The position numbers were made by a program, and so were the translations under genes. The notes beneath the pieces were generated by a model. That model worked only from the letters and a program-made list of their open reading frames with translations, did not search any database and was not told the origin of the DNA. A stretch of DNA of 62,170 nt from an uncultured Acetatifactor sp. (GTDB lineage: Bacteria > Bacillota > Clostridia > Lachnospirales > Lachnospiraceae). The stretch spans positions 1-62,170 of the forward strand of contig CANQPH010000014.1 of assembly GCA_947625675.1 (NCBI GenBank), read 5' to 3'. Below, one piece after another: positions 1-7,440 of the stretch (within the stretch, counting starts at the first letter, position 1; every line of letters starts with the position of its first letter).

Positions 1-142
1 CTCCGGAGAGGGCTAACCGCCTACCATCCTAGTAGTCCCAAAGAAATACTAACACACTTCGACAGGAATTTCAATCAAATACATGCCGTTGTTTTTATTT
101 CAATTACACCATTATTCTAGTTATGATTTTTTCACATTACAT

Positions 143-171
143 TTGCATAACTGTATTCGCCAGTATATAAT
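143..171 (+). promoter_or_regulatory. Strong sigma-A-type promoter
   Basis: The -35 box TTGCAT (143-148) and the -10 box TATAAT (166-171) are separated by exactly 17 bp. The predicted start site is near 178-180, which is where the paired region of the structured RNA begins. This promoter lies about 285 bp upstream of the dehydrogenase gene, so it more likely serves the RNA between them or a long leader than the gene alone. Confidence 0.65.
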
Positions 172-178
172 ATGATTA

Positions 179-345
179 CAGCGTCAAAAGCTCGAATTCA
201 CGGTATGCTTGCATACCGGTGAATGAGAGGCTTTATGGCGCACCCCAACATGAGGAAGAAGTGGGGCAGGGGCCCCATGGATTCCGAATGTTGGGTAGGA
301 TTGTGGGAGCTGCGAAGCTGCGTAACAATCCGTAATCACTTTTGA
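179..345 (+). ncRNA. Structured RNA of unrecognised family (ncRNA or long leader)
   Basis: Three consecutive stem-loops follow a good promoter. The first is a rod from 181 to 241 whose tip pairs 196-208 with 211-224 (one bulge). The second pairs CCCAACAT (244-251) with ATGTTGGG (288-295) and encloses a GC-rich inner stem (261-266 with 273-278). The third pairs GGATTGT (298-304) with ACAATCC (325-331) and encloses AGCT-GCGA-AGCT, a GNRA-type tetraloop. No coding frame explains the region. A short T run follows at 340-343 but is a weak terminator. I cannot assign a family by eye. It could be a stand-alone small RNA or the 5' leader of the dehydrogenase gene. Confidence 0.5.
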
Positions 346-365
346 CGTCCAAATCATAATATAAT

Positions 366-382
366 TGTGATGTAATATCACA
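366..382. promoter_or_regulatory. 17-bp palindromic operator candidate
   Basis: Perfect 6-bp arms TGTGAT and ATCACA flank a 5-bp spacer, 73 bp upstream of the dehydrogenase start codon and inside an AT-rich stretch with several TATAAT-like boxes. It resembles sites bound by dimeric winged-helix or CRP/FNR-type regulators, but the spacing is one base off the classical CRP site. Which protein binds is unknown. Confidence 0.35.
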
Positions 383-455
383 GGCAGTCTTGTAATATGC
401 GCAGCGGACAGACTAAACAAAATGCTGCTGACCGGCGGCGGAAAGCGAGGAAATT

Positions 456-1577
456 ATGGAAGCAAGAACTTATGTCTCCTGGGAATTAATTCATGATTTT
501 ATGGTGGATGTCTGGAAGGCTTACGGCGTTCCAGAAGAAGACGCCCGAATCTGCACCGACGTCCTGCTGGAGTCCGACCGCCGGGGCATCGAGAGCCATG
601 GCTGCAACCGTTTCAAGCCCATTTACCTGGACCGCATCAAGAACGGCACCCTGCTCCCGGTCACCAAAATAGAGATTTTGAAGGAAACTCCCACCACCGT
701 GGTGATGGATGCGAATCACGGCCTGGGGATGGTGGCCAGCCATAAGATGATGGAAATGCTCATTCAAAAGGCTTCCGTCTACGGCATGGCCGGGGGAACG
801 ATCTGCAATTCCACCCATTACGGCATCGCCGGTTACTGGACGGGCATGGCCGAAAAGGCGGGGATGATCGGCATCAGCGGCACCAACGCCCGGCCTTCCG
901 TGGCCCCCACCTTCGGCGTGGAGCCCATGATGGGCACCAATCCCCTCACTTTCACCATGCCCACGGACGAAGCCTTTCCCTTCAATTTCGATTGCGCCAC
1001 ATCCATCGTCCAAAACGGCAAAATCGAATACTATGCCCGCTCCAGCCAGCCCACGCCCGCCGGTTTGGTGGTGACGAAGGACGGCGACACCATGACGGAT
1101 TCCGAGCAGATCCTGAAGGAGATGCGGGCCGGCCGGTGCGCCCTGCTTCCCTTGGGAGGCCTGGGCGAAGAAAACGGCGGCTATAAAGGTTACGGATTTA
1201 CAGCCGCCGTGGAGATTCTCTCCGCCGCCTTGTCCGGCGGCCCCTATATGAAGGCTCTGAACGGAAAGGACGAAAATGGAAACAATCAGATGTACCGCCT
1301 GGGACATTTCTTCTTCGTCATCAATCCGGAATTTTTCATGGGCCTGGATACCTTCCGGGAAACCGCCGGAGGGATCTGCAGAGATCTGCGAAGTTCCCGG
1401 AAGGCCCCCGGGGCGGAGCGCATCTACACCGCCGGGGAAAAGGAATACCTGGCCTGGCAGGAGCGGAAGGACAAGGGCGTGCCCCTGGGCGAATCCCTGC
1501 AAAAGGAATTCCTGGCGCTTCGGGACGAATGCGGCTTAAGCTATCGGTTTCCTTTTGAAGATATTGTTGGGGCTTAA
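456..1577 (+). CDS. Ldh_2 family NAD(P)-dependent malate/L-lactate/ureidoglycolate-type dehydrogenase
   Basis: 373 residues, a normal length for the Ldh_2 (malate/L-sulfolactate dehydrogenase) family, which oxidises 2-hydroxyacids with NAD(P). Family features visible are the N-terminal helical region with SDRRGIESHG (residues 41-50), the VMDANHGLGM segment, the STHYGIAGYW stretch around residue 118, and GTNPLTFTMPT near 160. A conserved GGYKGYGF occurs near residue 242. A GAGGAAA ribosome site sits just before the ATG. It is cytoplasmic, with no signal peptide. It is the only plus-strand metabolic gene here and ends head-on into the DUF5060 gene with overlapping stop codons. The exact substrate cannot be read from sequence; a sugar-acid or hydroxyacid role would fit the carbohydrate context, but that is inference. 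Confidence 0.85.
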   Translation: MEARTYVSWELIHDFMVDVWKAYGVPEEDARICTDVLLESDRRGIESHGCNRFKPIYLDRIKNGTLLPVTKIEILKETPTTVVMDANHGLGMVASHKMMEMLIQKASVYGMAGGTICNSTHYGIAGYWTGMAEKAGMIGISGTNARPSVAPTFGVEPMMGTNPLTFTMPTDEAFPFNFDCATSIVQNGKIEYYARSSQPTPAGLVVTKDGDTMTDSEQILKEMRAGRCALLPLGGLGEENGGYKGYGFTAAVEILSAALSGGPYMKALNGKDENGNNQMYRLGHFFFVINPEFFMGLDTFRETAGGICRDLRSSRKAPGAERIYTAGEKEYLAWQERKDKGVPLGESLQKEFLALRDECGLSYRFPFEDIVGA

Positions 1578-3115
1578 GCCTCCGCCAGGGCCAGCACCGC
1601 CGTCCCTTCCTTGCCGGGAAGGTTCACTTCCACCTGACCCTTGACCCCGGCAAGCAGGGTCTGACGGGTCATTTCCCAGGTGTCGATGATCTCGATCCGA
1701 TAGGTGTGAGTTTCGGGAAGGTGCAAAACATCCCGGCTGCAGCAGCGCAGATCATAATAATACAGATAAGCCAGTTCCCCGCAATGGCCCTGCCAACAGT
1801 GTTCGGAGCCGCAGAAGCCCATACGGCTCACTTCATCCATGCGCAGGAAAGCTTTTGCGAAAGACCGGAATTCTTCCGGCATATTCGCCAGGACGGTTTC
1901 CTCCTGCTCCCTTTTGATGCCCGCCAGGATCTCCATCCCGAGGGATTCGGAATCGATGGGCCCCGGCAGTTCCTCCACCAACGCTTTCAGGAAGGCGATC
2001 CTCTTCGGGCTTTCCCCTTTCAGGACGCAGCCCTTGGCCCACCAGAGCACTTCCTGATCGTCCAGGAAGGTTTCCCCGTGGGTACAATATGCGCCGCTGG
2101 TCACCACCCGCCAGAACCGGGCCGTCATCTCCCTGCCGGAGATGCTGCCCCAGAAATGCGGAATGTCCCCTTCGTAAGCGCACTCATCGATCACCACCGG
2201 CTTGCGGTACTGCTCCCTCCAAAAGGTCACCTTGGTCAGATCCTTGGTCTGGATGCAGGCGTGGGTTACGTTGGGCCTGGTGAAATCCCAGTGCTTGAAG
2301 CAGTTATGGTTGGACAACAGATGATGATAGGGGTCATGGGAAGCCACGTATTCCTCGATCTCCTCGAAGTCTTCCACCGTCTTGTGGCCCAGGCAGAAAT
2401 CGTACTCATTGGCCAGGCTCCACCAGACATTGGGGAAAGCGGCCAGCCGCCGAAGCAGATAGTCCAGATATTCCAGATTTTCCGCTTGTGTCAGGCTGGA
2501 GAACCCCCATCTGTCATAGGGATGGAACAAAATGAGATCCGCCTGGATCCCCATTTTTTCCAATCTGGCCAGCCCTTCTTCAAAATGGTGCCAAAAGGCG
2601 ATGGAGGGCCGTCCCACGTCCCATTTGTCCCCGTCTTTTTCAAAAGCATAGAACTCCGGCTCGTTGTGGTTGAAATCATAGTGCTTGGGAAACACGCAGA
2701 GCCGCACCTTGTTGAAGGGCGCTTTGGCCAGGGTGGCAAAGGTCTGGTCGATCCGCTCCCGTTCCTGATGCAGCATGGCGTAAATGGTGGTGCCGAAGGG
2801 GGCGAAACGGGTGCCGTCCTCATAGGAGAAGTGCATGCCCCGGGCCCGCACCGGACCGTGAAGCCCTTCCTCCGCTTCCCCCGCCACGCATTCCTCCTGA
2901 CCGGAGGCCTCCAGGATTCCCGTCACTTTCCAACTCCAGGTCCCAGTTTTCAAAGGCAGGAAACGAACCTTGTAAACGCCGTCCCCGTCATAGAAACCCT
3001 TCACCTTCACTTCTTCCTCCCCGTTTTGGAACACCGCAGAAAGATCCACCCTGGCCCAGTCATTTTTCAGCACCTCCCCCCGGAAGGTCAGTTCCATCCT
3101 TTCATACAGCTTCAT
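1574..3115 (-). CDS. DUF5060/DUF4038-type glycoside hydrolase
   Basis: 513 residues. An N-terminal beta-sandwich of the DUF5060 type (about residues 1-90, with the motif KTGTWSWKVTG) is followed by a TIM-barrel region of the DUF4038/DUF5605 type, with FAPFGTTIYAMLHQ near 107 and WWSLANEYDF near 230, whose Glu is a likely acid/base. VVIDECAYEG near 307 carries a likely nucleophile Glu. Such proteins act on plant polysaccharide fragments; the linkage is not established. No signal peptide, so probably cytoplasmic. It is the third gene of the MFS > GH2 > this gene unit. The stop codon TAA is shared over the palindrome TTAA with the convergent dehydrogenase stop. Confidence 0.8.
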   Translation of the reverse strand: MKLYERMELTFRGEVLKNDWARVDLSAVFQNGEEEVKVKGFYDGDGVYKVRFLPLKTGTWSWKVTGILEASGQEECVAGEAEEGLHGPVRARGMHFSYEDGTRFAPFGTTIYAMLHQERERIDQTFATLAKAPFNKVRLCVFPKHYDFNHNEPEFYAFEKDGDKWDVGRPSIAFWHHFEEGLARLEKMGIQADLILFHPYDRWGFSSLTQAENLEYLDYLLRRLAAFPNVWWSLANEYDFCLGHKTVEDFEEIEEYVASHDPYHHLLSNHNCFKHWDFTRPNVTHACIQTKDLTKVTFWREQYRKPVVIDECAYEGDIPHFWGSISGREMTARFWRVVTSGAYCTHGETFLDDQEVLWWAKGCVLKGESPKRIAFLKALVEELPGPIDSESLGMEILAGIKREQEETVLANMPEEFRSFAKAFLRMDEVSRMGFCGSEHCWQGHCGELAYLYYYDLRCCSRDVLHLPETHTYRIEIIDTWEMTRQTLLAGVKGQVEVNLPGKEGTAVLALAEA

Positions 3116-3155
3116 TTTCGCAAACTCCTTTCCTGTGATTTCTGCTTTCCTTGCA

Positions 3156-3292
3156 GCCGCTGTTTCCCTGTTTCCGGCAGCCGCTGCGGCTTCACGTTCT
3201 CCTCACTGCCGCTTCCTTGTTTCCGGCGACCGCTGCGGCTTCCTCGTTCTCCTCACTGCCGCTTCCCTGTTTCTTGCAGTCGCTCCGGCCTC
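3156..3292. repeat. Intergenic tandem repeat, period about 51 bp, nearly 3 copies
   Basis: The gap between the GH2 stop (3305) and the next start (3115) is largely filled by a degenerate direct repeat starting near 3156, 3208 and 3258. Each unit contains GCCGCT, CTGTTTCC and CTCCTCACT blocks. It has no good hairpin or open frame. It lies inside the operon, so it will be transcribed as a spacer. Confidence 0.7.
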
Positions 3293-3304
3293 TTGTTTAC
3301 CGTA

Positions 3305-5794
3305 CTATTCCGGCTTCCTGATTTCCTGCAGCTTCCCCGCCCAGGCCGCCACTTCCTCCCGGGGCGTGTTGGTGCGTCTGGCGAACTCTCCCAGCTTCAT
3401 GGATTTCATGGTCATCAGACGCTGTTCCATGGACATTTTCACACTGGCGGCGGCACCTTTCTTGCGGCTGTCATAGACCGCCAGAAACTCCAGAAACACC
3501 TTCTCTCCTTCCGGCGACTTGATCAGCTCTCCCACTTTGTCCTCCAGGGAAAAGTACCCCTCTTTTCTTTCCGTTTCCACGCCGTCCAGCCAGTTGGTCA
3601 CTTCCCCTGCGGAAGGCATGACATAAGACGGATCCGGCGCCGCCACATGACGAACCAGAATCCTGTCCTCAGCCTCTCCGGCCCGGGCCACCAGCTCGTT
3701 CTCCTCTTCCAGTTCGATCCGATAGCGGAAAATATGGGGATCTCCCTTCCTTGCGGCAGCCAGTCCCACGCCAGTCGGGTTCCCTGTGGCAGCCAGGCCT
3801 TCTCCGGCCGGATTCCATGCAGCCGTCAGTCCCACGCCAGCCGGGTTCCCTGTGGCAGCCAGACCTTCTCCGGCCGGATTCCCGGCGGCCGCCAGGCCCG
3901 CACCAGCCGGTTCAGCCGTCAGGCCCTCCGGTTCGTAAGGTGCTATCAGCCGTCCGTTCTGATACAGCTCCACGTTTTTCTGATTGCTGTATATTTTGAC
4001 ATCGGACAGCCGTTCCGACCTGTTCACATACCGTCTCCCGGCGATGTGGACGAAAGGCTCATCCGACCAATGGGCCTTGTACAAATAAAAGGCATCCTTC
4101 CTGGTCCGGCGGTCGAAGGTGACCAGGCCCTTGTTGTTGCGGCCCTTCACGCCTCCCTCGTCCCGCCCGTCTGCGGCGAAATCAAACATGTTCCACACAT
4201 AAGTGCACCACAGATAAGGACGTTCCTCTATCATCCGCAGCATATGTTCATGATAAACCGCCTGATATTGTTCCGTATAATCTCCCCGCTCCGGCCGTGC
4301 GGTCTGCCATTTCAGCACCGCCTCCGCACCGTATTCCGATAACCCCACGGCCAGATCCGGATGCGCTCCGTGGAACTTGTCGAACCAGGCCTCGTTGTCC
4401 TCCAGATCGCCCAGATACCAGCCGAAATAATGATTGTAGGCCACGACGTCCGGAATGGACAATAATTCCGAACCGTCATCCAGCATAAAAGCGCAGGCCA
4501 TGGTGGAAAGCCTGTCAGGATCCAATTCCTTTGCCAGGGCGGCCAGTTCCCGATTGTTTTCCGCCACGGTTCCTTCCAGCCCTCCGGCGGAAATTTCATT
4601 GGAAATTCCCCAGAAACAAATGGAGGCATGGTGATGATTCTGCAGGATCAGTTCCCGCATCTGCTGCAGGGTGTTTTCCCTTCCGTTTTCCATATGCCTG
4701 GTAATATAGGGGATCTCCGCCCAGACCACCATGCCGCAGGCATCGCAGAGATCATAAAAAAATTGGTCATGCTGATAATGGGCCAGGCGGATGCTGTTGG
4801 CCCCCACCTCCGCAATCAGCTTCATATCCTCTTCCTGCATGGTGCGGGTGAGGGCATTGCCCACCCCTTCCCTGTCCTGATGCCGGGAAACGCCCCGCAA
4901 GGGATAAGCCTCCCCATTCAGGAAAAATCCTTTTTCCGGATCCACGGCAAAGGTGCGGAGACCGAACCGCAGACAGACGGCATCCAGGACGTCCGCCGTT
5001 TCCGCCCCGACTTTCACCAGTTCCGCCCTGGCCCGATAGAGATAAGGATCCCTGCGGCCCTGCCAGAGATGGGGCTGAGGAATGGTCAAGGTCACCGACA
5101 CATGCCCGCTTTCGGGGGACAGGGGGAGATACAGTGCCTCCGGCGCATGCTCCCCTTCCAGGGCAATGCGCAGACAGATGGGCGCAGTTGCCTCTCCGGA
5201 GCCCGGCGCACTCTCCAACCGGCATCTCGACCCTTCCGCCCGGCCTTCCCGGTTTCCCGCCTTCTCCAGCCAGCAATCCACCGTGACTTCCGCTTTGTCT
5301 TCCATCAAAACAGGAGTAATCTTTATACCAGGAGCACCGTAATTTTCCATCTGAAAATGCAGTCCGGGAATCACCACCAGTTTCACCGCCCGGTAGATTC
5401 CTCCGTAGAAAGTGAAATCCGCCTTTTGCGGATAAACCCTGTCATTGACGGAATTATCCGCCGCAATTACCAGGAGGTTGTTCTCCTGCAGGGCCTCCGT
5501 GAGATTCATCCGAAAAGCGGAAAATCCGCCGTCATGTCTGCCGATCTCTTTTCCATTCAGAAAAACCTCGGCGGAATTGGCCACGCCGTCGCATTCCAGG
5601 TACACCTGATCCCCAACTTCCAGAGGCGGGCAGGCAAATTCCCGGGCATAGGTGCAGCGCCCCCGGTAATAATCATCTCCGCCATCCTGACCGTCCGCCG
5701 CATTCCAGGTATGAGGCAGATTCACCGCCTCCCCCACGTCTTCCGGATGCTTTTTGAAAATCCAATTTTCCTCTAAAGAAATGATTTTTCTCAT
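3305..5794 (-). CDS. GH2 beta-galactosidase-like enzyme with internal repeat
   Basis: 829 residues with the usual GH2 order: sugar-binding jelly roll (about 1-145), Ig-like sandwich (about 150-285), TIM barrel (about 290-570) and a C-terminal DUF4982-like sandwich. The acid/base Glu is E400 in FWGISNE and the nucleophile E487 in VGLSEYG. No signal peptide, so it acts in the cytoplasm, probably on imported beta-galactosides or related oligosaccharides. Residues about 626-678 are a tandem 11-residue repeat of the NPAGEGLAATG type that splits the DUF4982-like domain. The start has AAGGGAGT upstream. It is 96 bp after the MFS gene and is probably co-transcribed with it from the promoter at 7370-7432. 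Confidence 0.9.
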   Translation of the reverse strand: MRKIISLEENWIFKKHPEDVGEAVNLPHTWNAADGQDGGDDYYRGRCTYAREFACPPLEVGDQVYLECDGVANSAEVFLNGKEIGRHDGGFSAFRMNLTEALQENNLLVIAADNSVNDRVYPQKADFTFYGGIYRAVKLVVIPGLHFQMENYGAPGIKITPVLMEDKAEVTVDCWLEKAGNREGRAEGSRCRLESAPGSGEATAPICLRIALEGEHAPEALYLPLSPESGHVSVTLTIPQPHLWQGRRDPYLYRARAELVKVGAETADVLDAVCLRFGLRTFAVDPEKGFFLNGEAYPLRGVSRHQDREGVGNALTRTMQEEDMKLIAEVGANSIRLAHYQHDQFFYDLCDACGMVVWAEIPYITRHMENGRENTLQQMRELILQNHHHASICFWGISNEISAGGLEGTVAENNRELAALAKELDPDRLSTMACAFMLDDGSELLSIPDVVAYNHYFGWYLGDLEDNEAWFDKFHGAHPDLAVGLSEYGAEAVLKWQTARPERGDYTEQYQAVYHEHMLRMIEERPYLWCTYVWNMFDFAADGRDEGGVKGRNNKGLVTFDRRTRKDAFYLYKAHWSDEPFVHIAGRRYVNRSERLSDVKIYSNQKNVELYQNGRLIAPYEPEGLTAEPAGAGLAAAGNPAGEGLAATGNPAGVGLTAAWNPAGEGLAATGNPTGVGLAAARKGDPHIFRYRIELEEENELVARAGEAEDRILVRHVAAPDPSYVMPSAGEVTNWLDGVETERKEGYFSLEDKVGELIKSPEGEKVFLEFLAVYDSRKKGAAASVKMSMEQRLMTMKSMKLGEFARRTNTPREEVAAWAGKLQEIRKPE
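3761..3919. repeat. 66-bp in-frame repeat within GH2 gene
   Basis: Two full 66-bp units (3761-3826 and 3827-3892) and a partial third encode alternating 11-residue units of the NPAGEGLAATG/NPAGVGLTAAW type. The period is a multiple of three, so the frame is preserved. It interrupts a surface loop of the C-terminal beta-sandwich. Confidence 0.85.
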
Positions 5795-5890
5795 ATTGTA
5801 CTCCCTTTTTGGGCTTTGATTTCTTTTTAAAACCTTTTTGCTTTGTCGACACCATGGCCAAAGACAGTTCCGGCCAGGTCGAAGACAGCT

Positions 5891-7321
5891 TCAGTCTCTC
5901 CGAAAGCAGCTCCGCCAGGCCAGAAACAACTCCGCCAGGCCGATCAGGGTGAGGCCCAGAAAAGCCGCACGCATTCCCGCCGCCTGGGCGTCCGCCAGCA
6001 CCTGGGCCTCCTGGGAAGCCTGCATCCCAAGAGAACCTATATCTCCCCGGGAATTTTGGACGATCTGGGCGACCATGGACACCACCGCCACGAAAACGGC
6101 GGAACCAAAGGATCCCGCCACCGTCCGAAGGGAGGTCAAAAGCGCCGTTCCATGGGAAACATACCGATCCTCCAGCCCGCTCATGCCCCAGGTGACGAAG
6201 GGCATCATCATGCAGCCGATAGCAATGTTGCGAAGGACGTTCAGAACCGCCACCCAGGGCAGGGGCGTGGTCAGACCAAGGGAAATCATCCCTCCGCTGC
6301 TTATGGTAAGCAGGATGCTTCCCAGCAGAAAGACTTTCCTGATTCCCATTTTGTCATAAGCCTTCCCGGAAAAGGGGCTGACCAGGGCCATGGCCAGAGA
6401 GCCGGGCATGGTCACCAGGCCGGACACCGTGGCGGAATGCCCCCTTACACTCTGCACGTAAATGGGAAGCAGGATGGAGGCCGCCATCATGGAAGCGTAC
6501 ATGAGCATGCTGGCGATGACCGCCGTGCGGAACTGGGCCGTCTTCAGGATCCGCAGTTCCAAAAAAGGCTGGGGCAGCTTCAGCTGTCGGTATATGAAGC
6601 ACCCCGCTCCCAGGAAACCAATCAAAAGCGGCAGCCAGACCTGGGGCTCCAGGAGACCGTGGCGGCCCAGGTTACCCGCTCCCAAAAGAATGCCGCTGTA
6701 GCCTGCGGCACATAGAGTCAAAGAAAGGGTGTCAAATTTTTCCTTACCGGTCTCCAACACGTTCCCGAAGGTCACCGCCGTCAGAATCCAGGCCAGAAGG
6801 GAAATGATCAATACCAGGCAGAAAATCATGCGCCACCCGAAAGCGTCCACGATCAGCCCCGCCAGGGTGGGGGCCAGCACGGGAGCCGCCCCGATGGCCA
6901 GTCCGTAGACTCCCATGATGGAGCCTCTTTTTTCCTTGGGATAGATGGTGAGAAGCACCACCTGCCCCAAAGACACCATCACTCCGTTCCCTGCCGCCTG
7001 CAGAATCCGCCCCGCCATCATCACCGGAAAGGATCTGGTAAAACCGCAAAGCGCCAGTCCCAGGATAAAGACCGTCAAGGTCAAAAGATACAATCGTCTG
7101 GTGGGCAGCCTCCTGATCAGGAAAGGCGTCACCAGGATCAGAATCCCCATGACCAGGGAATAAACGCTGGTCAGCCACTGTCCCGTCACGGTATCCACGC
7201 CGAAATCCACCATGATCTGGGGCAGCGCCGTGGTCAAGGCCGTGGACAGCATGGAACAGACGATACAAGTCACCAAAATTGCGCAAAATGTGCCGGTCCT
7301 TCTTTTTTCCGATAACTGCAT
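5891..7321 (-). CDS. MFS transporter, EmrB/QacA (DHA2) type
   Basis: 476 residues from the ATG at 7321, chosen because AAGGAGA lies 8 nt upstream; an in-frame start 36 bp further up lacks this. About 14 hydrophobic segments are visible, with motif-A-like and motif-C-like stretches typical of DHA2 drug:H+ antiporters (for example GSIMGVYGLAIGAAPVLAPT). Integral membrane protein. It is first in a unit with GH2 and the DUF5060 hydrolase. In this setting it may export a toxic aglycone or sugar by-product rather than import substrate, but this is inference. The promoter 7370-7432 shares the regulon architecture. Confidence 0.88.
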   Translation of the reverse strand: MQLSEKRRTGTFCAILVTCIVCSMLSTALTTALPQIMVDFGVDTVTGQWLTSVYSLVMGILILVTPFLIRRLPTRRLYLLTLTVFILGLALCGFTRSFPVMMAGRILQAAGNGVMVSLGQVVLLTIYPKEKRGSIMGVYGLAIGAAPVLAPTLAGLIVDAFGWRMIFCLVLIISLLAWILTAVTFGNVLETGKEKFDTLSLTLCAAGYSGILLGAGNLGRHGLLEPQVWLPLLIGFLGAGCFIYRQLKLPQPFLELRILKTAQFRTAVIASMLMYASMMAASILLPIYVQSVRGHSATVSGLVTMPGSLAMALVSPFSGKAYDKMGIRKVFLLGSILLTISSGGMISLGLTTPLPWVAVLNVLRNIAIGCMMMPFVTWGMSGLEDRYVSHGTALLTSLRTVAGSFGSAVFVAVVSMVAQIVQNSRGDIGSLGMQASQEAQVLADAQAAGMRAAFLGLTLIGLAELFLAWRSCFRRD

Positions 7322-7369
7322 AAGCGATCTCCTTCTGAAAAAAATCCTGAATGTCACTTAACTGTTTCC

Positions 7370-7432
7370 AGTATAGCAAAACTTTGCATCCACATCTTCC
7401 GCTCAATCCGATGCATTTTAACAGAAAAACGA
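7370..7432 (-). promoter_or_regulatory. Regulon promoter A (tandem TCG half-sites, MFS unit)
   Basis: Read on the minus strand: distal half-site TCGTTT (7432-7427), then exactly 21 bp on the proximal half-site TCGGATTGAGCGG (from 7411), then the -10 box TATACT (7375-7370). The first bases of the proximal half-site and the -10 box are 36 bp apart. There is no good -35 box, as expected for an activator-dependent promoter. About 63 bp is nearly identical to element B at 12683-12745. Confidence 0.7.
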
Positions 7433-7440
7433 TACTCGCT

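Noticed and set aside
179..345. T-box, SRP RNA or tRNA
   Set aside because: No T-box consensus, no SRP GGAA-capped helix with its conserved partner loop, and no cloverleaf or T-arm could be found.
366..382. Classical CRP site
   Set aside because: The arms are separated by one base more than the TGTGA-N6-TCACA form, and CRP-type control is not typical for this group; kept only as an unassigned palindrome.
1706..4342. Very long open frames on the strand opposite to the glycosidase, GH3, adaptor and DUF5696 genes
   Set aside because: They mirror GC-rich codon use of the real minus-strand genes, cross gene boundaries, lack ribosome sites and show no recognisable protein families.
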